Part shown: in pieces, positions 33,402 to 40,993 of the stretch
How positions within the stretch are numbered: position 1 is the stretch's first letter
Layout: each line of letters begins with the position of its first letter
NCBI GenBank assembly: GCA_050123375.1
Contig: JASFHF010000003.1
Coordinates: 1-64,000, forward strand
Source: JASFHF01 sp050123375
Lineage (GTDB): Bacteria; Pseudomonadota; Gammaproteobacteria; UBA12402
Length of the DNA stretch: 64,000 nt
Reading direction: 5' to 3'
Translations under genes and position numbers: made by a program
The notes under the pieces: model-generated
The model's input: the letters and a program-made list of their open reading frames with translations, nothing else
The model's database searches: none
Told to the model about the DNA's origin: nothing

Positions 33402-33695
33402 TTATTCGCTATGATCCGTCATTTTTTCTTTTACTTTAATTATTTGGCGATCTAGTTTGATTAACATTTCATCGATAGCTTTATACATATTTTCAGCTTC
33501 ACCGTGCGCATTAACTTCTATACCATTCGCGTGGATATTAGCTTTGGCAATATTATTTAAATTTTCAACGGTCAACACAATGTCAGCTTTGGTAAAACCA
33601 TGCGTAAAGTGTTTTTCAATTTTTTTAAATTTTTTTTCAATTAAACTGCGTAGCGGATCAGTAATATCAATTTTGTGTCCGGTTATTGTGATCAT
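33402..33695 (-). CDS. hpf: Ribosome hibernation-promoting factor (short form)
   Basis: This 97-residue HPF/YfiA protein has ITGHKIDITDPLRSLIEKKF at the N-terminus and a KADIVLTVENLN strand. It binds the ribosome in the mRNA/tRNA path in stationary phase. The short form drives 100S dimers with RMF. In most gammaproteobacteria rpoN lies between lptB and hpf; here only 18 bp separate them and rpoN is absent. Confidence 0.95.
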   Translation of the reverse strand: MITITGHKIDITDPLRSLIEKKFKKIEKHFTHGFTKADIVLTVENLNNIAKANIHANGIEVNAHGEAENMYKAIDEMLIKLDRQIIKVKEKMTDHSE

Positions 33696-33713
33696 AGTTT
33701 TTCTCCTTTTTTG

Positions 33714-34442
33714 CTAAAGTTCAAAATCATCCCCTAGATAAATATCTCGTACAATCTTATTGTTTAAAATTTCTGTAGGGGCACCACTGTGAATAATTTT
33801 ACCATTGTGCACAATGTATGCTCGATTACATACATCTAAAGTTTCACGTACGTTGTGATCGGTAATTAATATGCCTATATTGCGATTTTGTAAGTGTTGG
33901 ATAATTTCTTTGATGTCGACCACGGAAATTGGATCAATGCCTGCAAACGGTTCGTCTAATAAAATGAATTTTGGTTCATTAGCAAGGGCTCTAGCAATTT
34001 CTACGCGTCTTCTTTCACCGCCAGAGAGACTTAATGCGACATTATCACGTAATGATCCGATATGGAATTCATCTAATAATAATTCTAGTTTTTCTAAACG
34101 TTGTTTTAGATTTAGTTCTTTTTGCAGTTCCAAAATAGCTAGAATATTGTCTTTTACAGTTAATTTGCGGAATACAGAAGGTTCTTGCGGTAGGTAGCCT
34201 ATACCAAGTCTTGCACGTTCATGCATGGGTAATTCTGTAATGTTTTGTTGGTCAAATAGTATTTTGCCTTTGTCGCTATTGATTAAACCAACAATCATAT
34301 AAAAAGCAGTGGTTTTGCCAGCCCCGTTAGGACCTAGCAACCCTACGATTTCACCGCTATTGACCTCTATGGTTACATCATCAACAACTTTGCGTTTGTA
34401 GCTTTTTTCTAAATGTTCAGCTCTAAGATTGCTCATATTCAA
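33714..34442 (-). CDS. lptB: LPS export ABC transporter ATPase LptB
   Basis: This 242-residue ABC ATPase has Walker A GPNGAGKTTAFY, Q-loop YLPQEPSVF, signature LSGGERRRVEIARAL, Walker B FILLDEPFAGIDP and the H-loop TDHNVRETL typical of LptB. With LptFG it powers extraction of LPS from the inner membrane. lptC lies 24 bp upstream in transcription order, leaving no room for lptA, which usually sits between them. Confidence 0.97.
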   Translation of the reverse strand: MNMSNLRAEHLEKSYKRKVVDDVTIEVNSGEIVGLLGPNGAGKTTAFYMIVGLINSDKGKILFDQQNITELPMHERARLGIGYLPQEPSVFRKLTVKDNILAILELQKELNLKQRLEKLELLLDEFHIGSLRDNVALSLSGGERRRVEIARALANEPKFILLDEPFAGIDPISVVDIKEIIQHLQNRNIGILITDHNVRETLDVCNRAYIVHNGKIIHSGAPTEILNNKIVRDIYLGDDFEL

Positions 34443-34466
34443 TGCTATGTTAGCGGGTAAAGTGGT

Positions 34467-35057
34467 TTAAGGCAACAGCTTTGTTGAGCTGGTTTTGCCA
34501 TATTGTCCATGTACATTAGATATTAATTTAATTACATTTTTATTCAAATCTGCTCGTAACCCTTTTGAATGAATAATACTGCCGGGTTGTTCAATAACAA
34601 CTGGCTGGTGAGTAATTGCTAACGCTTTTTTAGGGTAATAAGTTAATTTGCTGGTAGTTAGAGTGATATTGTGACTATTTGGTCCTGGTAATTGTTGAGC
34701 TTTTACATGATCTGTTAAAATTATCGTATTTCCATTTTCGAGCGCTTGGCCGTGTTTTGCAGTAATATGCCATGGAGGCGCGTTTGGCACATTATGAATG
34801 ATAAATGGAGCGTCAAAAGTAGTCTTATTTTGTTGGGTATAATTAAGAGCTTTGGTAGCAAAAAAAGTGTTTTCTAATTGTCCGCTTTTATTTACTTGTG
34901 TTACTTTGAGATCCATCATATAAGAATCCGGACTTAAGGATGAATATTTAGCAAATTTGATTGATTTTGAAGTGAAAATAAACCAAAAACTAATAGCCAC
35001 AATACAAATAAGAGTGATTAAAATGGCAATATTTTTTCTTTCAAATTCTATTTTCAT
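34467..35057 (-). CDS. lptC: LPS export protein LptC
   Basis: This 196-residue bitopic protein has one N-terminal membrane helix (IAILITLICIVAISFWFIF) and a periplasmic OstA-like jellyroll with YMMDLKVTQVNKSGQ and the repeated strands typical of LptC. It receives LPS from LptBFG and hands it to LptA. The sequence is poorly conserved, as is usual for LptC; context supports the call strongly. Confidence 0.9.
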   Translation of the reverse strand: MKIEFERKNIAILITLICIVAISFWFIFTSKSIKFAKYSSLSPDSYMMDLKVTQVNKSGQLENTFFATKALNYTQQNKTTFDAPFIIHNVPNAPPWHITAKHGQALENGNTIILTDHVKAQQLPGPNSHNITLTTSKLTYYPKKALAITHQPVVIEQPGSIIHSKGLRADLNKNVIKLISNVHGQYGKTSSTKLLP

Positions 35058-35141
35058 AGGTATTTATACTCATATTATGCTAATAGTGTATATTCAGCAT
35101 CTTCATTGGCGATCGGTATATACATTTCGAGGAGTAATGTA

Positions 35142-36122
35142 TCATACTACTCCGGCTTGAAGTAAATCGTGCAGGTTAAATGCGCCAATAATTTCACGTT
35201 TTTGATCGACAACAAAAAAACCATTAATTTTACGTTCTTCCATAATATTTAATGCTTCAATTGCTAAATTATTTGCTGGGATGGTGGTAAATTTTTGTGT
35301 CATTACATCATCAATAGTAGTTTGATGCACGTTTACTCCATTATCAAGTGCGCGGCGCAAGTCACCATCAGTGAAAATGCCGATCATTTCATTTTTATCG
35401 TTGGTGATTGCTGTCATTCCAAGGCTTTTTTGGCTCATTTCTACTAATGCATCCTTGAGTAAGGTTTTGGATCGTACTTGCGGGATACCAATACCGGTGC
35501 GCATAACATCAGAGACTTGCAGTAATAAGCGCCTGCCTAATCGTCCAGCTGGGTGTGAAAGGGCAAAATCCTCTTTGGTAAAGCCGCGTGTTTTTAATAA
35601 GGCGATGGCTAGAGCATCTCCTATTACTAATGCAGCAGTGGTGCTGGCGGTTGGGGCTAAATTTAATGGGCAAGCTTCCAAAGTAATGTCCAGGTTAATA
35701 TTTATTGTGGATTGTTTGGCGATCGGTGATGAATCGTTGCCGGTAATCGAGATAAGTGGAGCTCCAATTCTTTTGATAGTCGGCAGAATGGTTAAGATAT
35801 CTCTGGTTGATCCTGAGTTAGAAATAGCTAGCACTACGTCTTGCTTGGTTACCATGCCTAGATCACCATGATTTGCTTCTGCTGAATGAACAAAAAATGC
35901 AGGGGTGCCGGTGCTGGCTAGAGTTGCAGCAATTTTGCGGCCAATATGGCCTGATTTTCCCATACCGGTGACTACAACACGGCCCTGGCAATTAAGGATT
36001 TGTTTGCAGGCATTATTAAAATTCTCATCAATTTTATCTAATAGGCTGTTAATTGCGTCCAGCTCTGTTTTAATTACTTCAGCAGCATAAGCACGAAAAT
36101 CGTTATTTTTAATGGTAGACAT
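35142..36122 (-). CDS. kdsD: Arabinose-5-phosphate isomerase KdsD
   Basis: This 326-residue protein has an SIS domain (VVTGMGKSGHIGRKIAATLA; SNSGSTRDIL) followed by two CBS domains (about 205-326, VMRTGIGIPQV and VMTQKFTTIP). It converts ribulose-5-phosphate to arabinose-5-phosphate for Kdo synthesis. kdsC, which usually follows, is missing; lptC comes next after 84 bp. Shine-Dalgarno TGGAG. Confidence 0.96.
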   Translation of the reverse strand: MSTIKNNDFRAYAAEVIKTELDAINSLLDKIDENFNNACKQILNCQGRVVVTGMGKSGHIGRKIAATLASTGTPAFFVHSAEANHGDLGMVTKQDVVLAISNSGSTRDILTILPTIKRIGAPLISITGNDSSPIAKQSTININLDITLEACPLNLAPTASTTAALVIGDALAIALLKTRGFTKEDFALSHPAGRLGRRLLLQVSDVMRTGIGIPQVRSKTLLKDALVEMSQKSLGMTAITNDKNEMIGIFTDGDLRRALDNGVNVHQTTIDDVMTQKFTTIPANNLAIEALNIMEERKINGFFVVDQKREIIGAFNLHDLLQAGVV

Positions 36123-36166
36123 GTTTCATTTTCTCCAGAATGTCATAATGTACCAGAAAGTAAGTG

Positions 36167-36205
36167 TCAAATCTAGATTTGAGTAGGCGTCAAATTCAGA
36201 TTTGA
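36167..36205. repeat. Tandem short palindromes between nadD and kdsD
   Basis: TCAAATCTAGATTTGA (36167-36182) is a perfect 16-bp palindrome, and TCAAATTCAGATTTGA (36190-36205) a near copy 23 bp on, overlapping the nadD stop. The pair may be a protein-binding site for kdsD expression or a small structural repeat. Confidence 0.5.
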
Positions 36206-36846
36206 TATCCATATATTTTTTCTGCATAAATGTAGTCATATACAGCTTTTGGCAGTGAATCAGTTGGTAATTTATGCTCATGCAGTTGTTTGCGAATTTT
36301 GGTTGCGGAGATTGGAATGGGGGTGATATGCAGTTGATAAATCAAGCCATTCGGTTTGTGTTGAAATGCAGTCGGATCAAAAATTTCGGAATTTTTTAAT
36401 AATTCCTTAATTGATGAGGATATTTCGATTTTGACGCCAAGCCTGTTTATTACAATAAAATTTGCATAATTAGTTAATTGTTGCCACTGATGCCAGGTAT
36501 CAAGGTTTGCAAATGCATCGGTTCCAAGAATTAAGCAGAGAGAATTATTAGGGTAATCTTTCTTTAATGATTGTAAAGTATCAATCATAAATGAAGTGCC
36601 TTGACGCTTTATTTCCCGGTCATCAGCAATAAAATTCGGATAATCTTTAATTGCTAGTTGTGTCATAGTTAAGCGTTGTGCAGCAGTTGCAATAGGTTGA
36701 TAACGATGTGCGGGTGTGTGGCATGGAATAAAAATAACTTTTTGTAGATTACATTTTTTTAACGCATATTCAGCAATTTTAATGTGTCCAAGATGAATTG
36801 GATCAAACGTTCCGCCTAAAATGCCGATGGGAGTTAAATTATCCAT
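36196..36846 (-). CDS. nadD: Nicotinate-nucleotide adenylyltransferase
   Basis: This 216-residue nucleotidyltransferase has the GGTFDPIHLGHI (T/H)xGH motif at residues 10-21, IPCHTPAHR and the ISATKIRKQL (ISxTxxR) motif near residue 185. It forms NaAD in NAD synthesis. In relatives it follows holA; here an AAA_14 ATPase and a dehydrogenase gene separate the two. Confidence 0.96.
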   Translation of the reverse strand: MDNLTPIGILGGTFDPIHLGHIKIAEYALKKCNLQKVIFIPCHTPAHRYQPIATAAQRLTMTQLAIKDYPNFIADDREIKRQGTSFMIDTLQSLKKDYPNNSLCLILGTDAFANLDTWHQWQQLTNYANFIVINRLGVKIEISSSIKELLKNSEIFDPTAFQHKPNGLIYQLHITPIPISATKIRKQLHEHKLPTDSLPKAVYDYIYAEKIYGYQI

Positions 36847-37161
36847 ATTAATAATTGTACTTAGTTGTGACGAAATGCCAACAATTTTTTGGAATTTTAT
36901 GTTAAACTGCGTTTTATGCTCATTGCATTTGGAAATGTGGAATTTATAGAAAAGACTGATAGTTTGTTGTTAAATTGGAACTCGTAATTTTACAACCAGT
37001 TTGTTTTTGTAAAATTACGAGTCAGCAAGCATGAGAATAACTAAAAAAAACGCAGATCTACCATGCGCGGTAGCTGCCACAGAAATTTAATAGGTGATTT
37101 TGTCAGTTATAAATCTCGCATCTTGAGATGATATTGGTATATATTTTATTGGGGTGATCTT
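36847..37161. other. Intergenic region with long hairpin
   Basis: This 315-bp gap between divergent nadD and the dehydrogenase gene contains a perfect 16-bp inverted repeat, ACTCGTAATTTTACAA at 36980-36995 with its complement at 37007-37022. A related hairpin lies at 49729-49771. A smaller hairpin, CTACCATGCGCGGTAG, lies near 37058-37073. No coding sequence is seen. Confidence 0.6.
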
Positions 37162-38088
37162 ATGGCCTTATTGTTTATTTCTAATTTCAAAAATGCAGAT
37201 TCGTGGGTGAAAGAGTTTCACAATCAGGCTAGAGATATAGAGCTTTATGTTTGGCCGAGAATTGTAGATGTAGAAAAAGTTGAGTTTATTGCCGTTTGGA
37301 GTTATGAAGACATTGATTATAATGTTTTTCCGAATTTAAAATGCATTTCCTCATTGGCTGCAGGAATTGATCATCTTGATTTAAAAAAAATTCCGCAAGA
37401 AATATCTGTTACACGTATAGTTGATCCTGCAATGCGTACTCAAATGTCAGAATATGTGATCATGGCTGTATGTAATTATCGTAGGCATTTAATTGAGTAC
37501 AAATTTCAACAGCATACAAAGGTTTGGACTAAAATTCCGGAAATTGATATGGCTGATTTGACGGTTGGTGTTATGGGGGTTGGTAGTCTTGGAATGGATG
37601 CAGCGCTAAAACTACAAGCGTTAGGCTATCCAGTGATTGGCTGGAGTTATTCGCCAAAACCTGATGCAGAAATAACGGTTTTTTCCGGGAAAAAAGGTTT
37701 GCAGGATTTTATTGCACGCAGCAAAATTTTAGTTTGTTTTTTACCAGTTACCGATAAGACTGAAAATATTTTGAATCGTGCAACTTTATCACAATTACCC
37801 AAAGATGCTTATTTGATTAATGTTGCGCGTGGTGCTTTATTGGTTGATGAGGATTTGATTTCTTTGTTAGATAGCAATCATTTGTTTGGCGCATGTTTGG
37901 ATGTTTTTCGTAAAGAGCCTTTGCCGTTAGAGCATCCATTTTGGCATCATCCAAAAATTATTGTAACTCCGCACATGTCTTCTAACCCGATTTTTAAAAA
38001 TGCGGTCAAACAAATTATTGCCAATTATCGTCGAATGAAATCTGGTGAAGAGTTACTAAATGTAGTTGATAAAAATAAAGGTTATTAA
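37162..38088 (+). CDS. D-2-hydroxyacid dehydrogenase, GhrA-like
   Basis: This 308-residue NAD(P)-dependent dehydrogenase has the Rossmann motif GVMGVGSLGMDAA near residue 137, catalytic Arg in NVARGALLVDEDL, Glu in FRKEPLP and His in VTPHMSS. It resembles glyoxylate/hydroxypyruvate reductase A. A Shine-Dalgarno GGGGTGA lies before the ATG. It is transcribed opposite to its neighbours and converges with the AAA_14 gene. Confidence 0.9.
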   Translation: MALLFISNFKNADSWVKEFHNQARDIELYVWPRIVDVEKVEFIAVWSYEDIDYNVFPNLKCISSLAAGIDHLDLKKIPQEISVTRIVDPAMRTQMSEYVIMAVCNYRRHLIEYKFQQHTKVWTKIPEIDMADLTVGVMGVGSLGMDAALKLQALGYPVIGWSYSPKPDAEITVFSGKKGLQDFIARSKILVCFLPVTDKTENILNRATLSQLPKDAYLINVARGALLVDEDLISLLDSNHLFGACLDVFRKEPLPLEHPFWHHPKIIVTPHMSSNPIFKNAVKQIIANYRRMKSGEELLNVVDKNKGY

Positions 38089-38127
38089 CCGGAAACGATT
38101 ATCTGCTTATTTTCCCACAAATTAATG

Positions 38128-39312
38128 TTATTTACACCAATGTTCTATTGGGATTTGTAAAAATTCTTTGAGTGGAATGCCATTACCGCCTATTAATAAT
38201 ATATGTTTGGGATTATATTTTTCTTTAAAGGTTTTCATGCCGGGTAATGCATTTTTAGTGATTCCGCTTTTAACTTCAATTGCAATTAAATTACTATTGT
38301 AACGTAATACGAAGTCTATTTCTTTGCTTAGTTCGCGCCAATAAAATAATTCTATATTTTTTCCAATTATATTATTTAATAAATAAGCTCCGACAGTTGA
38401 TTCAACTAGTCTTCCCCAATATTCGCGATTTAATTGTGCGGCGTTAAAAGCAATATTAGATTGAGCTGAAATTAAAGCGGTATTTAATACTTGTAATTTA
38501 GGGCTGGAAGCACGTTGCCTAACATATCTTGCAGAAAATTTGTCAATACCAGCTAACATTCCAGCATTTTCCAAAAGTTTTAAATAATGTGATAAAGTTG
38601 TAGTGTTGCCGGCATCTTGTAATTGTCCCAACATTTTTTGAAAAGATAAAATTTGTCCAGAATAATGGCATCCTAATTGAAATAGTTGGCGCAACAAAGA
38701 TGGTTTTTTAACGGAGCTAACTAATAAAATGTCACGTGATATAGTAGTTTCAATCAATGAGTTTCTAATGTAATTTGACCATCGCGCTTCGTCATTGATT
38801 AATGGTGCAGCGCCTGGATATGCTCCAAAGAAAATATATTGTTCTAATGTCCAGTTAAAAGCTTGTTGCATTTCAACAAATGACCAATGTGTTATTGGGA
38901 TTATTTCGAAACGCCCAGCTAAACTTTCAGTTAAACCTTGCTGAATAAGTAGTTTTGATGATCCTAAAAGTACAACCTTAAGAGGAATGTTATTTCGTAA
39001 ATCTTCGTCCCATAGTTTTTTGATGGTTTCTGACCACTTAGTAATTTTTTGAATTTCATCCAAGACTAATATTGCATAAGAGGATTTTCTTGCTTTGATC
39101 CTTCCGATTTCCCATTGCTGTTCAATCCATGTTTCGTTGAATGAATTGATGTCATCCGCGGAAGCGTAATGATAAGATTGCTCCAGGGTTTTTATAACTT
39201 GTTGAATTAAAGTGGTTTTTCCTACTTGGCGAGGGCCGGCTAAAATTTGTATAAAACGTTTTGGTTCTTGCAGTCTTGCAAGAACTTGTGCAAAAATAAA
39301 TCGTTTAAACAT
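38128..39312 (-). CDS. AAA_14-DUF4143 ATPase, paralogue 4
   Basis: The 394-residue protein has Walker A GPRQVGKT near residue 30, Walker B ILVLDEIQ near 82, sensor VVLLGSSKLL and a winged-helix segment TTTLSHYLKLLENAGML. The DUF4143 end has EIDFVLRYNS and AIEVKSGIT (PD-(D/E)XK-like). I start it at ATG 39312 because the in-frame ATG at 39324 is only 1 bp from a 20-bp inverted repeat and has no ribosome site, whereas GGAT precedes 39312. It separates holA from nadD. Confidence 0.9.
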   Translation of the reverse strand: MFKRFIFAQVLARLQEPKRFIQILAGPRQVGKTTLIQQVIKTLEQSYHYASADDINSFNETWIEQQWEIGRIKARKSSYAILVLDEIQKITKWSETIKKLWDEDLRNNIPLKVVLLGSSKLLIQQGLTESLAGRFEIIPITHWSFVEMQQAFNWTLEQYIFFGAYPGAAPLINDEARWSNYIRNSLIETTISRDILLVSSVKKPSLLRQLFQLGCHYSGQILSFQKMLGQLQDAGNTTTLSHYLKLLENAGMLAGIDKFSARYVRQRASSPKLQVLNTALISAQSNIAFNAAQLNREYWGRLVESTVGAYLLNNIIGKNIELFYWRELSKEIDFVLRYNSNLIAIEVKSGITKNALPGMKTFKEKYNPKHILLIGGNGIPLKEFLQIPIEHWCK

Positions 39313-39325
39313 AGTTTTATCCATT

Positions 39326-39387
39326 GTATTGAGTAAAATTACTCATTATGTTGAGTAATTTTACTCAATACACTGAGTAAATTCAAT
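39326..39387 (-). promoter_or_regulatory. Inverted repeat and promoter before ATPase 4
   Basis: Perfect 20-bp arms (39326-39345 and 39352-39371) are separated by 6 bp. Each arm contains its own palindrome TTGAGTAA/TTACTCAA, and a third TGAGTAA half lies at 39374. On the minus strand, TTGAAT (about 39382-39387), 17 bp, then TAAAAT inside the repeat make a plausible sigma-70 promoter. Confidence 0.72.
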
Positions 39388-39389
39388 GA

Positions 39390-40391
39390 TTATCTACTTA
39401 ATTTTATACTCAAAGACAATAACACATCCCAAATATTACCAATTTCTGCACCTTTGATAACGCGGTCAACTTTAGCTGCAAGACGTAATAATTGAAATAG
39501 TGATTTTTGATTGTGGCGTTTTAGTGCAAGTCTGACAAAAGGTTTTCTTTTTTCCCATACGTGGTTTTTATAAAGGATATTATTGATTGATTCTCCTTGT
39601 TGTAATTGGTGTTGCATTAAAGATAAATTACGAATTTCACGTGCTAATGTCCATAATATCAAAATTGGTTCAGCGCCTTCATCTTTTAAACCAGTTAAAA
39701 TGCGGGTGGTGCGTTTTGTGTCACCGCTTAATGCGGTGTCTGCTAAAGTGAATACATCAAAACGTGCATTATCACTGATTGCTGCAACTACTTCTTGTAG
39801 AGTTAAGTGCTTTTTATCGTATAATAAAGTAATTTTTTCGATAGCTTGTTTGGCGGCTAATAAATTACCTTCAGTATTTTCTGCTAAAAAGTTAATTGCA
39901 TTTTTATCTATGGTGATGTTATGTTGTTTTAATTGTTGTGTAATCCAATTTGGTAATTGTTGTTTTGCCACTGGCCAAATTTGTACAAATACACCAGTTT
40001 TTTCAACTGCTTTATACCATTTAGTATTTTGTGTTGGGGCGCTAAGTTTTTTAGTAATAATTAGCAGGATTTTGTTTTGTGGAGGATTGGCGGCATAATC
40101 TTGTAAAGCTTTTTTTCCAGCTTCATTTATTTTGTCACTTGGCATACGCAGCTCTAATATTGAATTATCATCAAATAAAGACAGACTATTAGCGCTGGCT
40201 AGTAGATTATTCCAATCAAATTTGGAGTTAACATGAAAAACTTGCCGTTCGGTAAAATTATTTTGTTGTGCGTGTTTACGAATTATCATGGATGCTTCTT
40301 CAACCAATAAGATTTCATCGCCGCCAATTAAATAAATTGGTGACAATGATTTGTTTAAAGTTGATTTTAGGCGGTCAATGGTGATTTTCAT
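39390..40391 (-). CDS. holA: DNA polymerase III subunit delta
   Basis: This 333-residue clamp-loader subunit begins KSTLNKSLSPIYLIGGDEIL as HolA proteins do. The rest shows the helical collar with ILILWTLAREIRNLSLMQ. Walker motifs are absent, as expected for delta. It overlaps lptE by 17 bp, and leuS-lptE-holA is a conserved order. The usual next gene, nadD, is displaced. Confidence 0.93.
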   Translation of the reverse strand: MKITIDRLKSTLNKSLSPIYLIGGDEILLVEEASMIIRKHAQQNNFTERQVFHVNSKFDWNNLLASANSLSLFDDNSILELRMPSDKINEAGKKALQDYAANPPQNKILLIITKKLSAPTQNTKWYKAVEKTGVFVQIWPVAKQQLPNWITQQLKQHNITIDKNAINFLAENTEGNLLAAKQAIEKITLLYDKKHLTLQEVVAAISDNARFDVFTLADTALSGDTKRTTRILTGLKDEGAEPILILWTLAREIRNLSLMQHQLQQGESINNILYKNHVWEKRKPFVRLALKRHNQKSLFQLLRLAAKVDRVIKGAEIGNIWDVLLSLSIKLSR

Positions 40392-40920
40392 GTTTAATCG
40401 CTGAATATTTGTTGAGTGTGAGAATAGTGTGTTTTGAAGTTAATTGAAACATTAATTTCATAATTAAATTACGTATTAATGTTTGTTTGGTAATATCTAA
40501 TTTATTACTGTTTTCTAATATTTCATTTTGGTTGACTGTAATAGTGTCAGTAGCGCTAACTGATTTTGGTTTTACAATAGTATTGCCGTATTTGTTTTGT
40601 AGGCTATAAGTAATAGTATAAGTTGCGTTATAGTTGCGTGTTTGTGCGGTGCTGGCGACAGTGGTTTGATTCGTGTAAAAGTGTTCTTGTGATATATATA
40701 GAATAATTAGTGCTTGCCTGGGGTCATTAACTAATTTTACTTTGGACAATCTAAGTGCGTTTTTTAATTGTTTAGTAAAGTCTGAGTACGGTGAATTACT
40801 TTGTAAATACATGACACGCAGTTGTGGCGGCCATGGTTGCGTTCCTCTTAAATGGAAGCCGCAGCCGGTCAGTAACAAAGCAGTAATAATCAAGATTGAT
40901 GTTTGTTTTAAAATTTTCAT
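40375..40920 (-). CDS. lptE: LPS-assembly lipoprotein LptE
   Basis: This 181-residue outer-membrane lipoprotein has signal peptide and lipobox LLLTGCGFHLRG (Cys near residue 19), followed by the LptE pattern LRVMYLQSNSPYSDFTKQLK. It plugs LptD in the outer membrane. I start it at 40920, where AGGAATGTAAC precedes the ATG. An upstream in-frame ATG at 40950 lies in the REP-like palindrome. Confidence 0.93.
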   Translation of the reverse strand: MKILKQTSILIITALLLTGCGFHLRGTQPWPPQLRVMYLQSNSPYSDFTKQLKNALRLSKVKLVNDPRQALIILYISQEHFYTNQTTVASTAQTRNYNATYTITYSLQNKYGNTIVKPKSVSATDTITVNQNEILENSNKLDITKQTLIRNLIMKLMFQLTSKHTILTLNKYSAIKHENHH

Positions 40921-40935
40921 GTTACATTCCTGAGA

Positions 40936-40993
40936 GGGTTGGGGCTTCACTCATTACATGAGCGAAGCTATGTAATGAGTGAAGCCCCGACCC
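40936..40993. repeat. REP-like palindrome, leuS-lptE
   Basis: Arms of 24 bp (40936-40959 and 40970-40993) pair with one G-T mismatch around a 10-bp loop. The arm contains CTTCACTCATTACAT, as in the tldD copy. It directly abuts the leuS stop codon (40994-40996). Confidence 0.9.
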
